Origin: CAYMLQ01 sp964390795 | GTDB lineage: Bacteria > Verrucomicrobiota > Kiritimatiellia > RFP12 > UBA1067 | Assembly: GCA_964390795.1 (NCBI GenBank) | Contig: CAYMLQ010000103.1 | Coordinates: 1-15,862 of the forward strand | Direction of reading: 5' to 3' | DNA length: 15,862 nt | Shown here: piece by piece, positions 8,066 through 14,351 of the stretch | Layout of the letters: every line of letters begins with the position of its first letter | Position numbering within the stretch: position 1 is the first letter of the stretch | Notes under the pieces: generated by a model | Databases searched by the model: none | Told to the model about the DNA's origin: nothing | What the model saw: the letters and a program-made list of their open reading frames with translations, nothing else | Program-made: the position numbers and the translations under genes

Positions 8066-8867
8066 CGGCGTGCTCCTTCTGCGTCAGCGGTTGACGTTGG
8101 ACGCCATACCACACCCGCCACAGGAACAGCCCCTGCGCGGCGGAGGACGGCACGCGCGCCTTGCGCGGCGCACGCGACGCCAGCAGCTCTTCCACCGCCT
8201 CCGGCTTCTCCGCGCCCTCGCCCACGCGCAGGAGAAAGCCCACCATGCTGCGCACCTGCTTGTACAGGAAGCCCTCGCCGCTCACGCGGAAGACGATCTC
8301 CTTGCCGCGCTTGCTGACCGAGAACGCGAAGATCGTGCGCACCGTGCTCGCCACCTCGCGCTGCGGGTTGGCGGTGAACGAGGCGAAATCGTGCCGCCCC
8401 ACGAAATGCAGCGCCGCCGCGCGCATGGCCGCCACGTCGAGCGGCCGGTATGCGTGCGCCGCAAAAAGCCGCTTGTCAGGCAGAACCGTCGCGTCGTTCC
8501 AGACAAAGTAGCGGTACTCTTTGCCCTCGGCCGAGCGGCGCGCGTGAAAATCAGAACGCGCCAGCGAGGCCTTGAGGATGCGGATATCCGGCGGCAGCCG
8601 ACCATTGAGCGCCCGGCAGACAGCCTGCGCGCTCAAGCGGCACGACAGATCCACATGCGCCACCTGGCCGCGCGCATGCACGCCCTGATCGGTCCGGCCG
8701 CTGCCATGGATCTTCACCGCATGCCCGACAATCGTCTGAAGCGCCTCCTCGATCGTCTGCTGCACGCTGACGTGGCGCGGCTGCACCTGCCAGCCTGCGT
8801 ACGCCGTGCCGTCGTAGGCGACGGTCAGCTTGAAGCGGCGAACGGCGATGTCGGGAACGCTGGACAT
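8046..8867 (-). CDS. truA: tRNA pseudouridine(38-40) synthase TruA
   Basis: 273 residues, close to the 270 of the E. coli enzyme. It makes pseudouridine at positions 38-40 of the tRNA anticodon arm. The catalytic motif GSGRTDQGVHA places the nucleophile at D60 and the paired arginine at R58, and KEYRY gives Y118, all at the same numbers as in E. coli TruA. The opening FKLTVAYDGTAYAGWQVQP is typical. The ATG at 8867 follows the stop codon of the guanylyltransferase by one base, so translation is probably coupled. Its last 20 bp overlap the start of the restriction-modification gene, whose ribosome binding site lies inside truA. The C-terminal tail after LFLWRVWYG extends slightly beyond the conserved core. 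Confidence 0.95.
   Translation of the reverse strand: MSSVPDIAVRRFKLTVAYDGTAYAGWQVQPRHVSVQQTIEEALQTIVGHAVKIHGSGRTDQGVHARGQVAHVDLSCRLSAQAVCRALNGRLPPDIRILKASLARSDFHARRSAEGKEYRYFVWNDATVLPDKRLFAAHAYRPLDVAAMRAAALHFVGRHDFASFTANPQREVASTVRTIFAFSVSKRGKEIVFRVSGEGFLYKQVRSMVGFLLRVGEGAEKPEAVEELLASRAPRKARVPSSAAQGLFLWRVWYGVQRQPLTQKEHADATGVE
8073..8078 (-). promoter_or_regulatory. Ribosome binding site of the MmeI-like gene, inside truA
   Basis: AAGGAG on the minus strand lies seven bases before the ATG at 8065. It is a near-perfect Shine-Dalgarno sequence embedded in truA coding sequence, so the restriction-modification gene is set up to be translated from the truA message. Confidence 0.7.
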
Positions 8868-8868
8868 T

Positions 8869-9951
8869 TTACACGTACTTCTCGCCGTCGGGACGCGCGG
8901 CGATTCGCCGGAGCATTTTTTTCACCTCTTCGGAGCGGTCCTTGGGGCAGATCAGCGTGGCGTTCTCGGAGTGGACGACTACCAGCCCGCTCACGCCGAT
9001 CAGAGCGGTCAGACGGTTCTCCGACACCACGATGTTGTTCTGAGACTCCATCTGCTCGCAGGATCCGATCACGACGTTGCCGTCGAGATCCGCCGAGAAG
9101 TGTCCCGCCACCGACGGCCACGACCCCACGTCGTCCCAGCCGAACACGCCGCGCGCCATCACGATGTTCTGCGCGTGTTCCATGACGGCATAGTCGATGG
9201 AGATCGAACGCAGAGAGGGATAGGTCTGCCCCAGCACCGCGCCCAGCGCCTCCGGCGTGTCAGCCTCAGCCACGAGGTCGCAGAGCCGCGCCAAATCAGG
9301 CGCGTGCGCAACAAGCGCGTTGCGCATGGTTGCGGTTTTCCAGATGAACATGCCGGCGTTCCAATAGTAACTTCCGCTCTCCACATAGCGTGCCGCCGTA
9401 TAGGCGTCTGGCTTCTCGACAAACCGCTTGGCCTTATTGAAAAGCGTTACTGTCCGGGTCTCTAACGTCTCGCCCGCCTCGATGTAGCCAAAACCTGTGG
9501 CGGCGTAGTCGGGTTGGATGCCCATGGTCACGATCACCTCTTCGCGGCCGGCCACCTTAATCGAGTCAGCCAGCGTCAGCCGGAAGGTCTCGACGTCGCT
9601 CATGAGCTGGTCCGCCGTCAGAATGCAGACGATGCCTTCCGGGTCGCGCTGCTGAACCAGACCGCACGCGACCGCAATGGCCGGCGCCGTATCGCGCTTG
9701 CACGGCTCGCCGACAATGTTCGCGCGGGGCACGTTACATGCCGCCGAGGCCGTGTCCTCGACCAGCCTTTCGGCGGTGATGATAAAGATCCGGTCCGGCG
9801 GAATCAGGCCTTGGAGCCTTTCGACCGCCAGGGAGAGGAGCGGGCGCCCCCCAAAAAGAGAAATGAACTGTTTCGGACGGGCTTTGGTGCTCAGCGGCCA
9901 AAACCGCTCACCGCTCCCGCCAGCCAAAATCACTGCGTATGCATGCTTCAT
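8869..9951 (-). CDS. manC: Mannose-1-phosphate guanylyltransferase
   Basis: 360 residues, the single-domain form without a C-terminal phosphomannose isomerase cupin. It makes GDP-mannose from mannose-1-phosphate and GTP for glycan synthesis. The nucleotidyltransferase signature LAGGSGERFWPLS (9-21) with PKQF (26-29, K27) is present. GEPCKRDTAPAIA (81-93), LTADQLMSD (111-119), FVEKP (177-181), YWNAGMFIW (196-204) and GWDDVGSW near residue 267 follow in the family order. The usual His in the LPADH/LPSDH motif is Gln here. The ATG at 9951 has AAGGA a few bases upstream. It is the first gene of the tight cluster and ends one base before truA. The symbol follows common use for this activity. Confidence 0.9.
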   Translation of the reverse strand: MKHAYAVILAGGSGERFWPLSTKARPKQFISLFGGRPLLSLAVERLQGLIPPDRIFIITAERLVEDTASAACNVPRANIVGEPCKRDTAPAIAVACGLVQQRDPEGIVCILTADQLMSDVETFRLTLADSIKVAGREEVIVTMGIQPDYAATGFGYIEAGETLETRTVTLFNKAKRFVEKPDAYTAARYVESGSYYWNAGMFIWKTATMRNALVAHAPDLARLCDLVAEADTPEALGAVLGQTYPSLRSISIDYAVMEHAQNIVMARGVFGWDDVGSWPSVAGHFSADLDGNVVIGSCEQMESQNNIVVSENRLTALIGVSGLVVVHSENATLICPKDRSEEVKKMLRRIAARPDGEKYV

Positions 9952-9990
9952 GGAAAATCCTTATGCTGGTGTTCGGGTCATTGAACAGAA

Positions 9991-10017
9991 AGTATACTAA
10001 ATTTCTCTCACCTTCAA
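9991..10017 (-). promoter_or_regulatory. Candidate sigma-70-type promoter of the manC-truA-MmeI-glycosidase cluster
   Basis: On the minus strand, TTGAAG (10012-10017) and TATACT (9991-9996) are separated by 15 bp, and the start codon of manC follows at 9951 after a leader of roughly 30-35 nt. The -10 box is strong; the short spacer makes the -35 assignment doubtful. The region is AT-rich and lies between the inverted-repeat element and the gene. Confidence 0.4.
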
Positions 10018-10039
10018 AAGGGGGGCTTCAAACGTTTTC

Positions 10040-10306
10040 GTAATCGGTTGCTGGCGGTCGATGGCGATTGGTGGCCGGGAGATCGAGGAACGCACGTCGT
10101 GTGCGCGTAGCGCTGGGAGCGGGGACACTCCTGTACCCGTTGTGAACGGTTGTACAACACCGAGCCGCGGGATACGACGAGGCGAACGCCTGCGGAACGA
10201 CGTTTGGCCGACGTTTCGGGGACAGGAGTGTCCCCGCTCCCGAACTTGCGACACAGGTTCGCCAGCAACGCTCACTCCTCGAACACCCCGGCCGCCAACC
10301 GATTAC
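10040..10306. repeat. Imperfect inverted duplication with paired REP-like hairpins
   Basis: Outer arms GTAATCGGTTG (10040-10050) and CAACCGATTAC (10296-10306) are perfect inverted copies. Inner 20-bp arms at 10115-10134 and 10222-10241 are also perfect inverted copies. Between them the flanks remain partly alignable in inverted orientation (for example GGCCGGG followed by TCGAGGA). Each inner arm is itself hairpin-forming: 10217-10236 is an exact 8-bp stem with the loop GGAG, and 10120-10139 is the mirror version with one mismatch and the loop CTCC. A further 5-bp stem (AGGCG-AA-CGCCT) lies at 10180-10191. The layout resembles a bacterial interspersed mosaic element made of two inverted REP-like units. 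It lies after the stop of the beta-helix gene and before the manC promoter, so it may also end upstream transcription. The open frames crossing it are not genes. Confidence 0.75.
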
Positions 10307-10318
10307 AACGTGTTCGCC

Positions 10319-12283
10319 TCACTCCCAGCACCGGTCTTTGCTTAAGAACAGATAGCCCGGAGTCCCTAGCACCTCGGCGTGAAAGTCTTCGAACCCTCCC
10401 TGACTGGGCTTCTCAAACTTGAGTTCCCACAGACCGCCCGACGCCCCCTGCCCTTCCGCCACCGTAAATCGCTCCATCTGCGTGATACCGTCCTTCGTCC
10501 AGACCGCCTTGCCTGAAGGGTCGATGACCGTGGCTTTGACCGCCTCGCCCTCCCCCTCGCCCGCCAGGCCGAACGCGAACACGCCCGTCCCTTTCGGCAC
10601 CGGCACAAACAGCGAGCCCGCGCTGGCGATCAGGCTGACCGCCTTCCGGGTCGCGTCAAACGCCACCGGCACGTTCGCCTCCAGTAGCGAGAACGCGTTC
10701 GCCCCGACGTCCACCTCAAGCGTGTGGAAGCCGCTCTCCGCAGGCACGAACCGGATTTCCACGTTTTCCTTGAAGGGCGGCAGCGCGACCTTTGCAGCCA
10801 CCTTGCCAGAAGGCCCGCGCACCACGAGCGGCCGCGTTTCCGCTGCATACTTTCCGACCTGCGTCTGCCGCCCGGCCAACACCGCCTCGCGTCCGGCAAC
10901 GGCATGCAACACATAAGTCCCGCCACGCCGCAGCCGCAACGGCGACAGCTTCTGCACGCCTTCCGACCGATCCGTCACCCGCGCCTTGGCGAGATCGCCC
11001 GCCACGCGCGGCACCCGCACCGTGAAGCGTGGCGGAAAGGTCGCCGCCACCCACTCAGGCGTCAGCGCGATCACCTGCCTTTTCCCGCCTTGCTCAACGG
11101 TGACGCTCCCCGTCAGCCCTGCCACAGGTTCCGCCACCGTCGTGTTGTTCTGCCACGCGAGCCACGGGCGCGCAACGGGCTGGGCCACCATCACGTCATC
11201 AAACCGGATGCCGCCCACCGGCCACTCGTCGTCCACGCGGTTCACCAAGACGATGTCGGGCATGCTGTTCGTCACCGCGCAGCCCGTGACCACACACCGC
11301 TCGAACGCCAGCGCCATGCCGGAAACTGGCTTGCGCGCGACGCTGATGCCGGTGCGCTGCGCACGCTCGAAACTGCATCCGACAAACGTCATCGCACCTG
11401 CGACCGCCTGCGTCTCCGCATTGCCCGTCGTGATCTTCAAGCCAGCTTTGTCACCAGCCGAACGGCAGTTCTCCAGCCGGATCGAGACCGGCTCGGACGC
11501 TCGCGTCAAATTCGGCAGGTAGAAGTCGTAGCCGCTGCCCTGATTGTTCTCTGTCACGCAGTTGCGCATCACGCAGTTCTTGAGCCGTTCGCCGAAGTGG
11601 TTCGGTTCGAAGTCTATGCCCGCCGCCGGCGCCGTGCCCGCCGTATCGCGCAGCACCGTGTTTTCGATCAGCAGGTTCTCCGCGGAGATCACGCTGATGC
11701 CCTGACGGTAATTGCGGTCGCAGATCACGCCCTTAATCACGATGTCGCGATTCGGCCATTCGGACTTCACGCAGCCGAGATAGATGCCGTCGCCGCCGCT
11801 CTCCGCCAGCGTCAGGCCGAGCACCTGGATGTTCGCGCTGCTCTTGATGCACAGCACATGCCGCCACTCGGCCTTCACATAGGGCGGCGCGTCGTAGTCA
11901 GCCCGCCGCATGCGCAGCGCCGCGCCCGAACCGCGCAGCGTCACATTGGTCACGCAGACCAGCGAAAAGAGCGCATCCGTCTTGCCCGTGAACGCGCCTC
12001 GCTTGGCCAGCACCTCAACGCCCTTCTCAAAGACGATCTCCTGCTCGCTCACGCACGCCAGCCGGTCGGTGATCCATGGCGACCCCGTGTTGTCAACGAT
12101 CAGACGCGGCACGCGCGAGTTGATGGCGGCTTGCAAGGCACGCGTCGCGTCCTCCTTGTCGAAACCCCACCACGACGCCCGCGCCTCCTTCAATTCGCCC
12201 GACATCACCCGCGCTACCTGCTCAGAGCCCCTCACGCTCAGGCCCACAAATACCAATCCCAACACCCACACAGTTGCCTTCAT
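10319..12283 (-). CDS. Secreted right-handed beta-helix protein, pectate-lyase-like
   Basis: 654 residues. A signal peptide (MKATVWVLGLVFVGLSVRG) covers about 1-19. WWGFDKEDATRALQAAIN (38-55) followed by PRLIVDNTG is the usual entry cap of pectate-lyase-3-type beta-helices. Residues about 80-400 then form repeated short beta-helix coils of the pattern I.I.n..., with N/D/G turns (for example SANIQVLGLTLAESGGDGIYLG near 149-170, broken into several coils). From about 400 to the end the sequence looks like beta-sandwich modules, ending in a conserved-looking tail (GTPGYLFLSKDRCWE). It could bind or cleave an extracellular polysaccharide; no catalytic residues can be assigned. The start at 12283 has AAAGGGA eight bases upstream. 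It is a single gene: 160 bp separates it from the gene before it and the inverted-repeat element follows. Confidence 0.75.
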   Translation of the reverse strand: MKATVWVLGLVFVGLSVRGSEQVARVMSGELKEARASWWGFDKEDATRALQAAINSRVPRLIVDNTGSPWITDRLACVSEQEIVFEKGVEVLAKRGAFTGKTDALFSLVCVTNVTLRGSGAALRMRRADYDAPPYVKAEWRHVLCIKSSANIQVLGLTLAESGGDGIYLGCVKSEWPNRDIVIKGVICDRNYRQGISVISAENLLIENTVLRDTAGTAPAAGIDFEPNHFGERLKNCVMRNCVTENNQGSGYDFYLPNLTRASEPVSIRLENCRSAGDKAGLKITTGNAETQAVAGAMTFVGCSFERAQRTGISVARKPVSGMALAFERCVVTGCAVTNSMPDIVLVNRVDDEWPVGGIRFDDVMVAQPVARPWLAWQNNTTVAEPVAGLTGSVTVEQGGKRQVIALTPEWVAATFPPRFTVRVPRVAGDLAKARVTDRSEGVQKLSPLRLRRGGTYVLHAVAGREAVLAGRQTQVGKYAAETRPLVVRGPSGKVAAKVALPPFKENVEIRFVPAESGFHTLEVDVGANAFSLLEANVPVAFDATRKAVSLIASAGSLFVPVPKGTGVFAFGLAGEGEGEAVKATVIDPSGKAVWTKDGITQMERFTVAEGQGASGGLWELKFEKPSQGGFEDFHAEVLGTPGYLFLSKDRCWE

Positions 12284-12314
12284 CGCAGTTCCCTTTCAAA
12301 GCCCTTACGACTCT

Positions 12315-12350
12315 ATCGTATCCGCCTTAGCTACTTGTCAAAAATGACAA
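12315..12350 (-). promoter_or_regulatory. Candidate promoter with overlapping palindrome for the beta-helix gene
   Basis: On the minus strand a perfect TTGACA (12336-12341) is followed after 15 bp by TACGAT (12315-12320). The start codon lies at 12283 after a short leader. The -35 box is part of the palindrome TTGTCA-AAAA-TGACAA (12335-12350), which could be an operator. The spacer is shorter than the usual 17 bp, so the -10 box is the weaker half. Confidence 0.4.
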
Positions 12351-12443
12351 CTATGCCCTCGCTTTCCACAACGCAGCGAATACAATGGGGATCCAAGTCG
12401 GGAGTTGAGCGTTCTCTAATTCCGAGGCCATCGACGGACGTCC

Positions 12444-12869
12444 TTACGTTTGTGGAGATTCGCTTTCAAGCGGTATCCCGTTCTCTTGACACCACTGCGT
12501 CAGGGCGCGGCGCTGCGCGTCGTTCTCGAACGCGTACCATGTTTCTAAGAGCCGTTTCCGCTCGAAAAAAACCTTGAGTCTGGAATACGCGCCGCGCCGT
12601 CTGAAAAAGTCGCGGACGGTCTCCGTTGACTCCGGCAGGTTCTGTTCGACAAACTTGAAGACCAGGTTCTGACCCAGGTCGAGATCGTACTTGTGCGGGA
12701 TGTCCACGCAGTACTCCCAGTCCAGATCCTCGGGAATCTCATCTTCGCCGAGGATGTCGGATTTGAAATAGACGCAGTCGTTCCGTTTGTCGTAGACGGC
12801 GCGATTCGTGTGCTTCGTCGCGCCGCTGACGAACTCAAATGCCAATTCGATCTCAATGATTGTTGCCAT
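12444..12869 (-). CDS. UPF0158 family protein
   Basis: 141 residues, function unknown. The ATG at 12869 opens MATIIEIELAFEFVSG, and the C-terminal half matches the UPF0158 pattern: YDLDLGQNLVFKFVEQ near 61-76, then RGAYSRLKVFFER near 92-104, and LLETWYAFENDAQRRALTQW near 107-126. The family is small, acidic and cytoplasmic, with no assigned biochemical role. The opening half (AVYDKRNDCVYFKSD) has the Tyr/Asp strand pair typical of the family. A GAGGA ribosome binding sequence overlaps the TGA stop of the upstream gene, 13 bp away, so the two are probably one transcript. A longer frame reading up to 13382 is a shadow of the neighbouring gene. Confidence 0.75.
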   Translation of the reverse strand: MATIIEIELAFEFVSGATKHTNRAVYDKRNDCVYFKSDILGEDEIPEDLDWEYCVDIPHKYDLDLGQNLVFKFVEQNLPESTETVRDFFRRRGAYSRLKVFFERKRLLETWYAFENDAQRRALTQWCQENGIPLESESPQT

Positions 12870-12882
12870 AATACCCGCGTCC

Positions 12883-13401
12883 TCAAGCTTCTCCCGCCTC
12901 CGCCCCGTAAGGCTCAAGGCCGCTTTCGGACACGCGGTCGGGCTCGCTGCGCCGCGACACCGCGATGCTGACGACCTCTTCCCGCTTGAACGCGCCCGCG
13001 AATTCCTCTTTCCTGACCCGGCCCGCCTCGATGGCCTCCTTGACCTTCTCCGGCACAGGCGAACCCACAAGGTCGAGCACGTCCGACAGGCTTGGCTCAA
13101 TGGCGTCGAGGTTGCGGCGGATCTTCTTGATGTCCGGGCGGAGCAGCATGCCATACCGGTCGCCGAGCCGGTTGCGCAGAACCTCCTCGTCGTAATCGAT
13201 GCGCACGCTCCTGCGGTAGCGCACCGAGAGCCGCAGCCCGCCGACCTCGGGATACCACTGAGCAAGCCCGCACCCATCCATGAAGGCGGCCAGTTGCTTC
13301 TGGAGCCTGTCCTTCTCCTCTTGCAACCGCCGCTCCTCCTGCTGAATGGCCAAATAGCGGTTGAGAACAACTTGCATAGCATCAGGCACTGCTTCGCTCA
13401 T
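12883..13401 (-). CDS. Small coiled-coil protein of unknown function
   Basis: 172 residues, not recognised. Residues about 14-40 (RYLAIQQEERRLQEEKDRLQ and onward) form a charged coiled coil. A mixed domain from about 45 to 110 contains a basic patch (LRLSVRYRRSVRIDYDEEVL). A helical, charged segment from 115 to 150 and a low-complexity tail follow. It has no signal peptide or membrane segment, so it is cytoplasmic. The layout suits a nucleic-acid or protein-binding accessory factor, but that is only inference. The ATG at 13401 is chosen over the TTG at 13422 because AAAGGAAGGAG lies five bases before it. It is followed after 13 bp by the UPF0158 gene. Confidence 0.7.
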   Translation of the reverse strand: MSEAVPDAMQVVLNRYLAIQQEERRLQEEKDRLQKQLAAFMDGCGLAQWYPEVGGLRLSVRYRRSVRIDYDEEVLRNRLGDRYGMLLRPDIKKIRRNLDAIEPSLSDVLDLVGSPVPEKVKEAIEAGRVRKEEFAGAFKREEVVSIAVSRRSEPDRVSESGLEPYGAEAGEA

Positions 13402-13406
13402 ACCAA

Positions 13407-13417
13407 CTCCTTCCTTT
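13407..13417 (-). promoter_or_regulatory. Ribosome binding site fixing the start at 13401
   Basis: AAAGGAAGGAG on the minus strand ends five bases before ATG at 13401. The alternative TTG at 13422 has its GGAGG only three bases away, which is too close. Confidence 0.7.
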
Positions 13418-13444
13418 GCCAATCCTCCAAACTTCTTGATCCCC

Positions 13445-13470
13445 CTCCGCGATCTCCGCGCCTCCGCGTG
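13445..13470. repeat. Three degenerate CTCCGCG units
   Basis: CTCCGCGAT, CTCCGCGC and CTCCGCGTG follow each other at 13445, 13454 and 13462 in the 88-bp spacer between the coiled-coil gene and the GH16 gene. They share the CTCnGCG core with the 9-bp units at 2731-2757. Confidence 0.55.
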
Positions 13471-13489
13471 ACACTTTCTTCAGCCTCTC

Positions 13490-14320
13490 TCAATCTTTCC
13501 TGTAAATCCGCACGTAATCGATCACATACTGCTGGGGGAAGACGCTGTCGTCGATGCCTTTCTGCCCGCCCCACCCGCCGCCGATCGCCAGGTTGATCAG
13601 CAGGTAGTGCGGCTTGTGGAACGGGTTCTTGTCGTCCGCGCCCGCTTTCTCAATGGGATACGTGAAATACTTGGTCTCGTCATAGTAGAAGTCCATTCGA
13701 TCCGCGAACCACTCCACGGCATACACATGCAGGTCGTCCGAGGGCTTCTGCCCGGGCAGATTGCCGCCGAGCGAGGTGTGCTTGCCCTTCTCGGCACCGA
13801 ACCAGTGAACCGTTGCGAAAACCTTTTCCGGCTCGTGGCCCACGGCCTCCATGATGTCGATCTCGCCGCACTTGGGCCAGCCAAGCGTCTTGATGCTCGT
13901 GCCCAGCATCCAGATCGCGGGCCACATGCCGCGGCCGCGCGGCAGGCGCGCCCGCACCTCCACGCGCCCGTAGGTGGTCTCGAACAGCCCCTCGGTCGTC
14001 AGGCTCGCAGCCGTGTAGTGCGCGTCCTTGCCGTCAGGGCCTTTGAACTCCTCCTTGCGGCCCTCGATGATCAGCGTGCCGTTCTCCACGCGGGCGTTCT
14101 CCGAGCGCGCCTGGGTGTAGTACTGCGCCTCCTTGTTGCGCACGAAGCCCCTCTCGTACGTCCACTTCTGCGCGTCGGCCAGCCCCGGCTTGTCGAACTC
14201 GTCCGACCACACCAGCCGCCAGCCCGCGCGCTCCTGCGCGCCGGACAGGCCCGCCGCCAGTAGGATCAGGAAAGCGACATTCATCGTCTTCATCGATTTC
14301 ATCGGAATCTTCGAACTCAT
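13490..14320 (-). CDS. Secreted GH16 family beta-glucanase (laminarinase/licheninase type)
   Basis: 276 residues. The start at 14320 is preceded by AAAAGGAG six bases away; the longer frame to 14437 runs into the upstream gene. A signal peptide ends near residue 28 (LLAAGLSGA). The GH16 signature GEIDIMEAVG has E153 as nucleophile, D155 and E158 as acid/base, in the ExDxxE spacing of the beta-bulge subgroup. GRVEVRARLPRGRGMWPAIW (118-137) and VHWFGAEKGKH (171-181) are typical, and INLAIGGGWGGQKG with the end VIDYVRIY closes the jelly roll. It probably cleaves beta-1,3 or mixed-linkage glucan outside the cytoplasm; the exact substrate cannot be read. It follows the beta-helix protein gene by 31 bp, so the two are likely expressed together. 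Confidence 0.9.
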   Translation of the reverse strand: MSSKIPMKSMKTMNVAFLILLAAGLSGAQERAGWRLVWSDEFDKPGLADAQKWTYERGFVRNKEAQYYTQARSENARVENGTLIIEGRKEEFKGPDGKDAHYTAASLTTEGLFETTYGRVEVRARLPRGRGMWPAIWMLGTSIKTLGWPKCGEIDIMEAVGHEPEKVFATVHWFGAEKGKHTSLGGNLPGQKPSDDLHVYAVEWFADRMDFYYDETKYFTYPIEKAGADDKNPFHKPHYLLINLAIGGGWGGQKGIDDSVFPQQYVIDYVRIYRKD

Positions 14321-14326
14321 CGGGAT

Positions 14327-14334
14327 CTCCTTTT
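14327..14334 (-). promoter_or_regulatory. Ribosome binding site fixing the GH16 start at 14320
   Basis: AAAAGGAG on the minus strand lies six bases before the ATG at 14320, in the 31-bp gap after the upstream stop codon. It rules out the longer in-frame start. Confidence 0.7.
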
Positions 14335-14351
14335 TTGTTAGGGGCGGAGGT

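Noticed and set aside
7824..9185. 453-residue plus-strand open frame
   Set aside because: It spans parts of three well-supported minus-strand genes (the MmeI-like gene, truA, manC), so it cannot be a real gene.
10724..12577. 617-residue plus-strand open frame
   Set aside because: Antisense to the secreted beta-helix gene and its promoter region; Arg/His-rich shadow composition.
12870..13382. Extension making the UPF0158 gene 312 residues long
   Set aside because: The extra part is a Ser/Arg-rich out-of-frame reading of the coiled-coil gene; MATIIEIELAF begins the conserved protein.
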